A program made the translations under genes and the position numbers. Shown in pieces: positions 8,381-16,044 of a stretch of 33,630 bases of DNA (positions within the stretch are counted from its first letter, which is position 1; each line of letters opens with the position of its first letter). This DNA comes from Burkholderiales bacterium (GTDB taxonomy: Bacteria; Pseudomonadota; Gammaproteobacteria; Burkholderiales; Burkholderiaceae_E): assembly GCA_026399875.1 (NCBI GenBank), contig JAPLQF010000002.1:5973-39602 (forward strand). Direction: 5' to 3'. The notes beneath the pieces are model-generated. The model ran no database searches. It was not told where the DNA came from and was given only the letters and a program-made list of their open reading frames with translations.

Positions 8381-9433
8381 ATGATGAACCAGCACACCCT
8401 TGAGGTCGAAAACGCCGTGAATGATGAGATCGATATCCCTGCGCAGCGACGCTTGCGTGGCCCACGCCGAGTGCTTCTGCAGGTATTGAGCGCCGGCGTG
8501 ATGCTGGCTGCGCTGTCGATGCCTGCTGCGGCTCAGCCTTATCCGAGCCGTCCGATCACGATCATTGTTCCGGCTGCGCCCGGCGGCATCCTCGATCAGG
8601 CGGCACGACTGGTGGCGGTCGAATTGGCCAAGGTTGTCAGTCAGCCGGTGGTGGTCGAAAACAAGGCCGGTGCCAGCCAGATCATTGGTGCGCAGGCGGT
8701 GGCCCGGTCTGAACCCGATGGCTACACGCTGCTGATGGGCAGCATCGGGCCTAATGCCGCCCACTACGGCCTCTACCCGAAACTGCCTTACACGCCGGCT
8801 GATTTTGCCCCGGTCGTTCATGTGATCTCAATGCCGAACGTGCTGCTGGTCAACCCCGAGGTGCCTGCGCGCACCGTTGCCGAATTGGTCAACCTTGCAA
8901 AAGCGAAGCCGGGTGCGCTGGTGCTGGGTTCGTCAGGCACCGCCACTTCGGGTCACCTGGGCGCCGAACTGCTGATGTCGCGCGCCGGCATCGCGCTGAC
9001 CCATGTTCCCTACAAGGGATCGACCCCTGCGCTCACCGACCTGATCGGTGGGCAGGTGCAGGTCATGGTCGACAACCTGGTGACCGCGGCACCGCAGATC
9101 AAGGCAGGCAGGGTGCGTGCGCTGGCAGTGACCGGTTTGCAGCGCGTGCCGGGTTTTCCGGATATTCCGACGATTGCGGAGTCCGGTTATCCGGGCTTTG
9201 ATGTGACGGTATGGGTCGGCCTGATGGCCCCGGGCAAGACGCCGCCCGCGATCATCGACAACCTGAACCGCGAAGTCGCCAAGATCCTCGCCCAGCCTCA
9301 GATCAAGCAGAAAGTGGCCGAAATGGGCGGAGCGACCATCCCGATGAGCCCGGCAGAGTTCAATGGTTTCGTGCGTGCAGAAATCGACAAATGGGGCGCG
9401 GTCACCAAAGCGGCGAATATCAAGGTCGACTGA
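8381..9433 (+). CDS. tripartite tricarboxylate transporter substrate-binding protein (Bug/TctC family)
   Basis: A periplasmic solute receptor of the Bug family, which captures carboxylates or similar compounds for TTT-type transporters. The precursor has 350 residues. A long N-region (to about residue 28) precedes a hydrophobic core VLLQVLSAGVMLAALSM and an AAAQ-type cleavage site near residue 47. The mature protein begins PYPSRPITIIVPAAPGGILDQAAR, the hallmark Bug start. Further family segments are VVVENKAGASQIIGAQAVARSEPDGYTLLMG, HVPYKGSTPALTDLIGGQVQVM and VWVGLMAPGKTPPAII. ATG at 8381 is supported by GGAGGAG at 8368-8374; 8384 is an alternative. No TctA/TctB membrane genes are adjacent, which is usual for these receptors in Burkholderiales. 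A tandem repeat covers its stop codon. Confidence 0.92.
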   Translation: MMNQHTLEVENAVNDEIDIPAQRRLRGPRRVLLQVLSAGVMLAALSMPAAAQPYPSRPITIIVPAAPGGILDQAARLVAVELAKVVSQPVVVENKAGASQIIGAQAVARSEPDGYTLLMGSIGPNAAHYGLYPKLPYTPADFAPVVHVISMPNVLLVNPEVPARTVAELVNLAKAKPGALVLGSSGTATSGHLGAELLMSRAGIALTHVPYKGSTPALTDLIGGQVQVMVDNLVTAAPQIKAGRVRALAVTGLQRVPGFPDIPTIAESGYPGFDVTVWVGLMAPGKTPPAIIDNLNREVAKILAQPQIKQKVAEMGGATIPMSPAEFNGFVRAEIDKWGAVTKAANIKVD

Positions 9434-9493
9434 GTCAAAGCCGATTGAATCAAGCCGACTGACTCATGGCTGACTGACTCATGGCCAGCTGAG
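9425..9493 (+). repeat. degenerate 14-15-base tandem repeat across the TctC stop codon
   Basis: About four and a half copies of a unit close to GCCGACTGACTCATG run from 9425 to 9493 (starts at 9425, 9440, 9454, 9469, 9484). The gene's own TGA (9431-9433) is in the first copy. Later copies bring TGA at 9446 (same frame), 9460, 9471, 9475 and 9490, which together cover all three frames. The repeat fills most of the 75-base gap to the convergent DUF1415 gene. Confidence 0.85.
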
Positions 9494-9508
9494 CGGCCTG
9501 CGCGCGCG

Positions 9509-10078
9509 TCAGACGGGATCCTGCATGAACAGCCGTTGCCATCCTGTGTGCCCGAGGCGCCGCAGCGTCTCGATGTTGCGCTCGTAGATCTCGCCGGCAT
9601 CCGGAAAGACGGCGACCGCACGCTCGATACTGTCTTCGCGCAGCAGGTGCAGCATCGGAAAGGGCGATCGGTTGCTGCAGTTTTCGATGTCGTCGGGCGA
9701 GCTGCCGGCAAATTCATAGGCCGGATGAAAACTCGCGATCTGGAGCATGCCTTCATGGCCTTGGCTGCGCAGCAGGCGGTCGGCCTTTCGCAAAAAGGCG
9801 GTGTAGTCGATGAAGTCGGTCAGCGCCTGCGGATGGATCAGCAGTGTCGTGTCGATCTCGTTCGCGTCGGCCTTTGCCAGCACCGACAGCTCGTCGCGCA
9901 GCACCGCCAGTAACTCGCCTTCGCTGCTCGCCTGCGTGACGGCATAGCGGATCTGCTGCTTCACATGAACTGCCTTGGCGAACGGGCACAGGTTCAGGCC
10001 GATGACCGCCACCTCGAGCCAGTGCCGGGTCGCGGCGACGATTTCGCCCTCGTCGCCCTCGTCGCCCTCGTCGCTCAC
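9509..10078 (-). CDS. DUF1415 domain-containing protein
   Basis: A 189-residue protein of the DUF1415 family, found mainly in beta- and gammaproteobacteria and without an assigned function. Conserved blocks are HWLEVAVIGLNLCPFAKAV near the start (with an invariant-looking Cys-Pro), TTLLIHPQALTDFIDY, IASFHPAYEFAGSSPDDIENCSNRSPFP and LHLLREDSIERAV. No signal peptide or membrane segment is seen, so it is probably cytosolic. The GTG at 10078 is preferred because it lies 10 bases after the stop of the carboxyltransferase gene; an ATG at 10132 would overlap that gene by about 44 bases. Right after the start a 9-base repeat encodes Asp-Glu-Gly three times. It is the last gene of the operon and converges on the TctC gene. 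Confidence 0.85.
   Translation of the reverse strand: MSDEGDEGDEGEIVAATRHWLEVAVIGLNLCPFAKAVHVKQQIRYAVTQASSEGELLAVLRDELSVLAKADANEIDTTLLIHPQALTDFIDYTAFLRKADRLLRSQGHEGMLQIASFHPAYEFAGSSPDDIENCSNRSPFPMLHLLREDSIERAVAVFPDAGEIYERNIETLRRLGHTGWQRLFMQDPV
10046..10072 (-). repeat. exact 3 x 9-base repeat encoding (Asp-Glu-Gly)x3 at the DUF1415 N-terminus
   Basis: GCCCTCGTC (plus-strand reading) is repeated three times without a mismatch at 10046-10054, 10055-10063 and 10064-10072. On the coding strand this gives GACGAGGGC units, an in-frame acidic DEGDEGDEG just after the start. It lies outside the conserved DUF1415 core. Confidence 0.9.
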
Positions 10079-10088
10079 GCCGGAATGC

Positions 10089-11696
10089 TCACATCCGGAA
10101 CACGCCAAAGCGCGTCTCGGCGATCGGCGCATTCAGGCTGGCCGACATGGCAAGTGCCAACACCCTGCGGGTGTCGGCCGGGTCGATGATGCCGTCGTCC
10201 CACAGGCGCGCGGTGGCGTAGTAGGGATGGCCTTCGCGCTCGTATTGCCTGCGCAGGGGTTCCTTGAACGCAGCCTCTTCTTCGGCACTCCAGGCGCCGC
10301 CGCGCCCCTCGATGCCGTCGCGCTTGACGGTGGCCAGCACCGAGGCGGCCTGCTCGCCGCCCATCACGCTGATTCGCGCATTCGGCCACATCCACAGGAA
10401 TCGCGGCGAGTAGGCGCGCCCGCACATGCCGTAGTTGCCGGCGCCGAAGCTGCCGCCGATGATCACGGTGAACTTGGGCACCTGCGCACAGGCCACGGCG
10501 GTGACCATCTTCGCGCCATTGCGTGCAATGCCTTCGTTCTCGTATTTGCGACCGACCATGAAGCCGCTGATGTTCTGCAAAAAGAGCAGCGGAATCTTGC
10601 GCTGGCAGCACAGTTCGATGAAGTGCGCGGCCTTGAGTGCCGACTCCGAAAAGAGGATGCCGTTATTGGCGATGATGCCGATCGGCATGCCGTGGATGCG
10701 CGCAAAGCCGGTGACAAGCGTCGTGCCGTAGCGGGCCTTCCATTCGTCGAAGGCCGAGTCGTCGACGATGCGGGCAATGACCTCGCGCACGTCATAGGGT
10801 TTGCGGGTGTCGGTCGGCAGCACGCCATAGAGCTCCCGCGGGTCGTAGCGCGGCTCGACCGGGGTGGTGCGCACCAGCTGCTCGGGCTTTTGCCAGTTGA
10901 GATTGGCCACGATGCCCCGCGCAATCGACAGTGCATGCGCGTCGTCATTGGCGAGCCAGTCGACCACGCCCGACTGGCGGGCGTGCACATCGCCGCCGCC
11001 AAGGTCTTCCGGTGTGACCACCTCGCCGGTGGCGGCTTTCACCAGTGGTGGCCCGCCCAGAAAGATCGTGCCCTGATTGCGGACGATGATCGACTCGTCG
11101 CTCATCGCCGGCACATAGGCGCCGCCTGCGGTGCATGAGCCCATCACGACCGCGATCTGCGGAATGCCGCGGGCCGACAGATTGGCCTGGTTGAAGAAGA
11201 TGCGTCCGAAGTGCTCGCGATCGGGGAACACCTCGTCCTGGTTGGGCAGGTTGGCGCCGCCCGAGTCGACCAGATAGAGGCAGGGCAGGCGGTTTTCGGC
11301 GGCGATTTCCTGGGCGCGCAGATGCTTTTTCACGGTCACCGGGTAATAGGTGCCGCCCTTGACGGTCGCGTCATTGCACACGATCAGGCATTCGACACCC
11401 GACACCCGGCCGATGCCGGTAATGATGCCGGCGCAGGGCGCCTCGTTGTCGTACATCTCGTGCGCGGCCATCGGCGAGAGCTCGAGAAAGGCCGTGCCCG
11501 GGTCGAGCAGCTGATCGATACGATCGCGCGGCAGCAGCTTGCCGCGCGAGGTGTGCCGGTCGCGGGCGGTCTTGCCGCCGCCATCGGCCGCTTTGGCGCA
11601 GTGCGCGCGCAGGTCATCGACCAGTGCGGCCATGGCCTGCGAATTGGACTTGAAGTCGGCAGATCGGGTGTCCAGGCGGGATTCGATGGCGGGCAT
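10089..11696 (-). CDS. liuB: methylcrotonyl-CoA carboxylase carboxyltransferase (beta) subunit
   Basis: This carboxyltransferase moves the carboxyl group from carboxybiotin to 3-methylcrotonyl-CoA, giving 3-methylglutaconyl-CoA in leucine breakdown. The length of 535 residues equals that of typical LiuB/MccB. Motifs in order are [58 protein letters not shown] (residues ~140-160), [20 protein letters not shown] and [17 protein letters not shown] in the N-terminal crotonase-like half. The C-terminal half shows [57 protein letters not shown] and [13 protein letters not shown]. The NISGFMVG and SVMGGEQAA blocks favour methylcrotonyl- or geranyl- over propionyl-CoA carboxylase. The biotin-carrying alpha subunit is not in the window. 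Isovaleryl-CoA dehydrogenase heads the same operon and supports the leucine role; a geranyl-CoA substrate is the main alternative. Confidence 0.92.
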   Translation of the reverse strand: MPAIESRLDTRSADFKSNSQAMAALVDDLRAHCAKAADGGGKTARDRHTSRGKLLPRDRIDQLLDPGTAFLELSPMAAHEMYDNEAPCAGIITGIGRVSGVECLIVCNDATVKGGTYYPVTVKKHLRAQEIAAENRLPCLYLVDSGGANLPNQDEVFPDREHFGRIFFNQANLSARGIPQIAVVMGSCTAGGAYVPAMSDESIIVRNQGTIFLGGPPLVKAATGEVVTPEDLGGGDVHARQSGVVDWLANDDAHALSIARGIVANLNWQKPEQLVRTTPVEPRYDPRELYGVLPTDTRKPYDVREVIARIVDDSAFDEWKARYGTTLVTGFARIHGMPIGIIANNGILFSESALKAAHFIELCCQRKIPLLFLQNISGFMVGRKYENEGIARNGAKMVTAVACAQVPKFTVIIGGSFGAGNYGMCGRAYSPRFLWMWPNARISVMGGEQAASVLATVKRDGIEGRGGAWSAEEEAAFKEPLRRQYEREGHPYYATARLWDDGIIDPADTRRVLALAMSASLNAPIAETRFGVFRM

Positions 11697-11730
11697 GGTG
11701 ATCAGAAAAAATCGGTGGAATGACGGTGGG

Positions 11731-11774
11731 ATATCAGTACGACATCAGTACGGTATCAGTGCGATGTCAGTGCG
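11731..11774 (-). repeat. 4 x 11-base tandem repeat across the HAD stop codon
   Basis: Four adjacent 11-base units with consensus RTATCAGTRCG (plus-strand reading) occupy 11731-11741, 11742-11752, 11753-11763 and 11764-11774. The last holds the HAD gene's final codons and stop (11769-11767). Each unit carries one TGA on the minus strand. Because 11 is not a multiple of 3, the three extra TGAs lie 11, 22 and 33 bases after the real stop, one in each frame. Confidence 0.9.
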
Positions 11775-12435
11775 AAAGAAGGTCGGGCAGGCGGTGCATA
11801 TCGGCAAACACCGCGCTTGCGCCATGGGCCAGCAACTTGCGCGGATCGTTGCGCTCGCAATAACCGAAGACGATTGCGCCGGCGGCAGTGCCGGCCTGCA
11901 CGCCGACCGGCGTGTCTTCGATGACAAGGCATCGCGCCGGATCGGCGCCCAGCGCGCGGGCGGCCATCAGATAGACATCGGGCGCGGGCTTGGCCTGCTC
12001 GACCATGTCGGCACCGAAGAGCCAGGACGATTGTCGGTCGGGCGCCTCAAAACGATGCAGCAGACCGGTCGTGCCAAGCGTCAGGCGCATCTTGGCGCGA
12101 TCGCCACCCGAGGCCACCGCGACGGCAATGCCGCGGGCGGCCAGGACATCAAGCACATGGACGATGCCTGTGACAGCGACCACCTGCGCCGACAGCGCGG
12201 CATCGCGGCGTGCCAGATAGGTGTCGGTCCAGCCTGCCGGCAGGGGTTTGCCGAGCTGCGATTCGATGATCCGGATGTCCTCGCGCAGCGACTTGCCCAT
12301 GAAGAGCTCGGCGGCATCGTGCTCGGTGAGCGATAGTCCGGCGTCGTTGGCCATGGCGGTCAGCACTGCCATGGTGATCGGCTCGCTGTCGACCAGCACG
12401 CCGTCGCAATCGAAGATCACCGCGTCGACTCGCAT
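11767..12435 (-). CDS. HAD-IA family hydrolase/phosphatase
   Basis: A 222-residue haloacid-dehalogenase-superfamily hydrolase, most like the beta-phosphoglucomutase/phosphoglycolate phosphatase (HAD-IA) group that dephosphorylates small metabolites. Motif I is VIFDCDGVLVDSEP with nucleophile Asp9 and acid/base Asp11. Motif II is the AVASGG serine. Motif III is the lysine of QAKPAPDVYLMAARALG. Motif IV is VIEDTPVGVQAG. The cap insert between motifs I and II is helical, as expected. There is no signal peptide, and the substrate cannot be told from sequence. It sits in the middle of the acyl-CoA catabolic operon, 51 bases after the dienelactone hydrolase gene and 70 before the carboxyltransferase gene, so it is probably cotranscribed. 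Confidence 0.9.
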   Translation of the reverse strand: MRVDAVIFDCDGVLVDSEPITMAVLTAMANDAGLSLTEHDAAELFMGKSLREDIRIIESQLGKPLPAGWTDTYLARRDAALSAQVVAVTGIVHVLDVLAARGIAVAVASGGDRAKMRLTLGTTGLLHRFEAPDRQSSWLFGADMVEQAKPAPDVYLMAARALGADPARCLVIEDTPVGVQAGTAAGAIVFGYCERNDPRKLLAHGASAVFADMHRLPDLLSH

Positions 12436-12486
12436 CCCCGATCAGCCGGGCAGTCGCAAACCACGCGTCATGATGCCGACCCGGCG

Positions 12487-13155
12487 TCAGTCATGGCTCA
12501 GGTTCTGCTCGAAGAAGGCGAGCGTGCGCTCGAGCGCGGTCTTTGCGCTGTCGTCGTGCCAGTCAGGATGGCCATGGCGATTGAAGCCGTGCCCTGCCGG
12601 ATAGACATGGCAGGCGGCCTGCGGATGGGTCTGGCTGATGCGCTTGACCGCGTCCATCGTGATGAGGGCATCCTTCTCGCCGAAATGAAACATCATCGGC
12701 GACTGCAGCCGCTCGTGCAGATATGGCACGGTGCGACCGCCGTAATAGCCCACCGAGGGCAGGCCCAGACGGGTGGCCGACAGATAAGCCACGGTGCCGC
12801 CCCAGCAGTAGCCGACCACGCCGGTTGGCAGTCCGCGGCCGATCTGCTGCTGTGCTGCGCGAATGTCGCGCAGCGGCGCATCCAGACCCAGCTCATCGAC
12901 CAGCGTGCGCCCGCGTGCCGTGCCTTCGGGCGTGTAGCCGAGTTCGACACCCGACTCGATGCGATCGAAAAATGCCGGGGCCACCGCGAGATAGCCTGCG
13001 GCTGCATATTGCTGCGCCGCGACCCAGCGGATGTGGTCGTTGACGCCGAAGATTTCCTGCACGACCACGATGCAGCCTTTGGGCTCACCCTGCGGGCGTG
13101 CCACGAAGGCCCGTACCGACTTGCCGTCGATGGCGTCGATCTGAAGGGTCTCCAT
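12487..13155 (-). CDS. dienelactone hydrolase family protein
   Basis: A 222-residue alpha/beta hydrolase of the dienelactone hydrolase family. The catalytic triad is visible: Cys117 in GVVGYCWGG, Asp162 in GEKDALI and His189 in PAGHGFN. The family's glutamate motif QEIFGVNDHIRWVA (residues ~33-46) is also intact. True dienelactone hydrolases open the lactone ring in chlorocatechol breakdown, but many relatives act on other esters or thioesters. With no chlorocatechol genes nearby, the substrate here is uncertain; a thioesterase- or lactonase-like role in the acyl-CoA operon is only inferred. It lies 38 bases downstream of the acyl-CoA dehydrogenase gene in transcription order. Confidence 0.92.
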   Translation of the reverse strand: METLQIDAIDGKSVRAFVARPQGEPKGCIVVVQEIFGVNDHIRWVAAQQYAAAGYLAVAPAFFDRIESGVELGYTPEGTARGRTLVDELGLDAPLRDIRAAQQQIGRGLPTGVVGYCWGGTVAYLSATRLGLPSVGYYGGRTVPYLHERLQSPMMFHFGEKDALITMDAVKRISQTHPQAACHVYPAGHGFNRHGHPDWHDDSAKTALERTLAFFEQNLSHD

Positions 13156-13193
13156 CCGAGTCTCCGTCTTGTATGTGTGTTGAATCGTTGATG

Positions 13194-14354
13194 TCAGGCA
13201 CTGTCGGCATTGGCCAGCGCCCGCCCGATCAGGATCTTCTGAATATCGCTGGTGCCCTCATAGATCTGGCAGACCCGCACGTCGCGCCAGATCCGCTCGA
13301 CCGGGAAGTCGGACACATAACCGTATCCGCCATGAATCTGGATGGCGTCCGAGCAGACGCGTTCGGCCATCTCGGAGGCAAAGAGCTTGGCCATTGCGGC
13401 TTCTTTCAGGCAGGGCTGGCCGGCATCCTTTAGCGCGGCCGCATGCAGGATGAGCTGGCGCGCCGCTTCGAGACTGGTGGCCATGTCGGCCAGGCGAAAC
13501 TGCACCGCCTGATGCTCGAAGATCGGCACCCCGAAGGCTTCGCGTTCCTTGGCATAGCGCAGTGCGGCTTCGAAGGCGGCTCGCGCCATGCCAAGCGACT
13601 GCGACGCAATGCCGATGCGCCCGCCCTCGAGCCCCGACAGCGCGATCTTGTAGCCCTGGCCTTCTTCGCCAAGCAGATTCTCGGCCGGTACCCTGCAACC
13701 CTCGAAGGCAATTTGCGCGGTGTCCGAGGCATGCTGGCCGACTTTGTCTTCGAGCCTTGCCACCCGATAGCCTGGCGTGGCGGTGGGCACCATGAAGGCC
13801 GAGATGCCGCGCTTGCCGGCGGCCTTGTCGGTGACCGCCATGACGATCGCGACATCGGCATGCTTGCCCGAGGTGATGAACTGCTTGACCCCGTCAATCA
13901 CATACGACACGCGTCCGTCTGCGGCGGTTTCGCGCCGGGCGGTGGTGCGCAGCGCCGAGGCATCCGACCCGACATGCGGCTCGGTCAGGCAAAACGCGCC
14001 GAGCATCTCGCCGCTTGCCAGCGGCGCCAGCCACCGCGCCTTTTGTGCCTCGTTGGCGAAGGCCATCAGGATCGAGGCAACCGGACAGTTGTTGACCGAG
14101 ATGATGGTTGAGGTGGCGCCGCAGCCGGCGGCGATCTCCTCGATGATCACCGCAAGCGCGGTGTAGTCGAGACCGGCGCCGCCCCAGCGCTCGGGCACGG
14201 CCACGCCATAGCAGCCGAGCGCTGCCAGCCCGCTCAGGGCCTGCGCCGGAAAGGTCGACTCGCGGTCCCAGCGGGCAGCGTGGGGTGTGATCTCGGCAGT
14301 GACGAAGGCGCGCACGGCATCGCGCACCTGGGCATGTTCGGCAGACAGGATCAT
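13194..14354 (-). CDS. acyl-CoA dehydrogenase (short/medium-chain type)
   Basis: A 386-residue FAD-dependent acyl-CoA dehydrogenase of the butyryl/short-branched-chain type. Visible motifs are GCYGVAVPERWGGAGLD, AFCLTEPHVGSDASALRT (FAD/substrate loop, residues ~135-150), VIDGVKQFITSG, REAFGVPIFEHQAVQFRLADM, QIHGGYGYVSDFPVER and IYEGTSDIQKILIGR. The catalytic base is Glu366 in YEGTSDIQ, the classical position. At the place where isovaleryl-CoA dehydrogenase has Glu it has Gly (LEGGRIG). It therefore differs from the isovaleryl-CoA dehydrogenase that heads this operon and may act on the 2-methylbutyryl-, isobutyryl- or butyryl-CoA products of the other branched-chain amino acids (inference). 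Confidence 0.93.
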   Translation of the reverse strand: MILSAEHAQVRDAVRAFVTAEITPHAARWDRESTFPAQALSGLAALGCYGVAVPERWGGAGLDYTALAVIIEEIAAGCGATSTIISVNNCPVASILMAFANEAQKARWLAPLASGEMLGAFCLTEPHVGSDASALRTTARRETAADGRVSYVIDGVKQFITSGKHADVAIVMAVTDKAAGKRGISAFMVPTATPGYRVARLEDKVGQHASDTAQIAFEGCRVPAENLLGEEGQGYKIALSGLEGGRIGIASQSLGMARAAFEAALRYAKEREAFGVPIFEHQAVQFRLADMATSLEAARQLILHAAALKDAGQPCLKEAAMAKLFASEMAERVCSDAIQIHGGYGYVSDFPVERIWRDVRVCQIYEGTSDIQKILIGRALANADSA

Positions 14355-14392
14355 CGAAAACTCGGCGTCAATTCGGTGTCAAAGCAGGGTGA

Positions 14393-14824
14393 TCAGGCGA
14401 TATAGGGACTCGGCACCTCGGGCGGCGCAATCCGGGCATCCACTTCGATCTCGATCTTCAGGCGTGGATCGATCAGCCCGACCACCATCGCGGTGGCGGC
14501 CGGCCGGGCGCGCGCGAAGTACTCGCCGAAGATCGGTGCGAGAAGGGTGAAGAGCTCCGGCTCGGTCAACAGGTAGCGAACGCGCACCACATCGTCGAGC
14601 GAGCAGTTCGCCTGGGCGAGCGCGGCGCTGATATTGGCAAAGCACTGATGGGTCTGGGCGACCGCATCGGCCTCGATGCTCATATCGGCATAGTTGAAGC
14701 CGGTGGTGCCCGAGACCAGCACACTGTCGCCGTCGACGATCGCCCGCGAATACCCGGCGGCGGCTTCGAAGGTGGAGCCCGACGAAATCCGTCGAAGCCC
14801 GCCTGCAGTTTTCAGCGTCGCCAT
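14393..14824 (-). CDS. RidA/YjgF family protein, lacking the RidA catalytic arginine
   Basis: A 143-residue protein of the Rid (YjgF/YER057c/UK114) family of trimeric small cytosolic proteins. Family features are YSRAIVDGDSVLVSGTTGF, the QTHQCFANISAALAQANCSLDDVVRVRYLLTE block, FGEYFARARPAATAMVVGLIDPRLKIEIEVDA, and an ending close to the usual 'EIEA(V/I)A' strand. In true RidA the PARS segment carries the arginine needed for imine/enamine deamination. Here the corresponding segment is PAAT, so a canonical deaminase role is unlikely. ATG at 14824 is chosen because it comes 5 bases after the thiolase stop; an upstream start at 14878 would overlap the thiolase gene and add unrelated sequence. Confidence 0.85.
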   Translation of the reverse strand: MATLKTAGGLRRISSGSTFEAAAGYSRAIVDGDSVLVSGTTGFNYADMSIEADAVAQTHQCFANISAALAQANCSLDDVVRVRYLLTEPELFTLLAPIFGEYFARARPAATAMVVGLIDPRLKIEIEVDARIAPPEVPSPYIA

Positions 14825-14829
14825 GCGGA

Positions 14830-16026
14830 TCAGACCAGTTCGATGCCGACCGCGGTCGCTTCGCCACCGCCGATGCACAGCGAGGCGATCCCGCGCTTGC
14901 CGCCGGTCTTTTTCAGCGCGCCGATCAGGGTCACGATCAGACGCGCGCCCGATGCGCCGATCGGATGGCCCAGCGCGCAGGCGCCGCCATGGATGTTGAC
15001 CTTGGCATGCGGCAGGTCGTGTTCTTTCATCGCCGCCATCGCGACCACCGCAAAGGCTTCGTTGATTTCATACAGATCGACATTCGCGCTGGACCAGCCG
15101 GTCTTGTCGTAGAGCTTCTTGATCGCACCCACCGGTGCGGTGGTGAACCACTGTGGTTCCTGCGAGTGAGTGGTATGCGCAACCAGCCTGGCAATCGGTG
15201 TGACACCGAGCTTTGCGGCGGTCGATGCCCGCATCATCACCATGGCCGCGGCGCCGTCGGAGATCGATGACGAGGTGGCGGCGGTCACGGTGCCGTCCTT
15301 GCGAAACGCGGGCTTCAGGCCGGGGATCTTGGAAGTGTCGCTCTTGAAGGGGCTTTCGTCCTTGCTGATCAGCACATCGCCCTTGCGACCGGCAACCGTC
15401 ACCGGCGCGATCTCGAAGGCAAACGAGCCGTCTTCATTGGCCTTGCGGGCGCGCTCTGTCGAGGCGATTGCATAGGCATCCTGCTCTGCACGGGTGAAGC
15501 TGTACTTGCCGGCACAGTCTTCGGCGAACTGGCCCATCGATTTGCCGCCGCCGTTGGGCGTCTTGTCGTAGGCGTCTTCCAGGCCGTCGAGTGCCATGTG
15601 ATCGAAGAGCGTGCCGTGTCCGTAGCGATAGCCGTTACGACCTTTGAGCATCATGTAGGGCGCATTCGACATGCTCTCCATGCCGCCGGCCACGATGATG
15701 TCCTGGCTGCCGACCGCAAGCAGATCATGGGCCAGCATGGCGGCCTTCATGCCCGAGCCGCAGACCTTGTTGATGGTGGTGGCGCCCGCCGACACCGGCA
15801 GACCGGCGCCGAGCGACGCCTGGCGCGCCGGCGCCTGGCCCTGACCGGCTGGCAGCACGCAGCCCATGATCACTTCCTGGATCTGCTCGGGCTTGAGGCC
15901 GGCTCGCTCGAGCGCTGCCTTGATGGCAAATGCGCCGAGCTGCTGCCCGGCAAACGACGACATTTCGCCGTTCATGCTGCCGATCGGGGTACGGGCGACC
16001 GAGACGATGACGATGGGATCGGACAT
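14830..16026 (-). CDS. acetyl-CoA acetyltransferase (thiolase)
   Basis: Thiolase II-type enzyme of 398 residues that interconverts two acetyl-CoA and acetoacetyl-CoA, or cleaves 3-ketoacyl-CoA. The nucleophile is Cys89 in TINKVCGSGMKA. NEAFA carries the oxyanion-hole asparagine. The general bases are His354 in GGACALGHPIGASGAR and Cys384 in SLCIGGGEATA. The pattern is that of biosynthetic/degradative acetoacetyl-CoA thiolases (AtoB/PhaA type) more than long-chain FadA. Leucine breakdown ends in acetoacetate plus acetyl-CoA, so a thiolase here fits the operon. It follows aceK by 18 bases; the start is ATG at 16026 with AAGGAG upstream (16031-16036 on the plus strand). Confidence 0.95.
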   Translation of the reverse strand: MSDPIVIVSVARTPIGSMNGEMSSFAGQQLGAFAIKAALERAGLKPEQIQEVIMGCVLPAGQGQAPARQASLGAGLPVSAGATTINKVCGSGMKAAMLAHDLLAVGSQDIIVAGGMESMSNAPYMMLKGRNGYRYGHGTLFDHMALDGLEDAYDKTPNGGGKSMGQFAEDCAGKYSFTRAEQDAYAIASTERARKANEDGSFAFEIAPVTVAGRKGDVLISKDESPFKSDTSKIPGLKPAFRKDGTVTAATSSSISDGAAAMVMMRASTAAKLGVTPIARLVAHTTHSQEPQWFTTAPVGAIKKLYDKTGWSSANVDLYEINEAFAVVAMAAMKEHDLPHAKVNIHGGACALGHPIGASGARLIVTLIGALKKTGGKRGIASLCIGGGEATAVGIELV

Positions 16027-16044
16027 GGTGGACTCCTTGACGTT

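Noticed and set aside
9975..11138. Plus-strand ORF of 387 codons opposite the carboxyltransferase gene
   Set aside because: Antisense shadow; the carboxyltransferase on the minus strand is unmistakable and complete.
12487..13155. Chlorocatechol or haloaromatic degradation cluster suggested by the dienelactone hydrolase gene
   Set aside because: No chlorocatechol dioxygenase, cycloisomerase or maleylacetate reductase is nearby; all neighbours are acyl-CoA genes.
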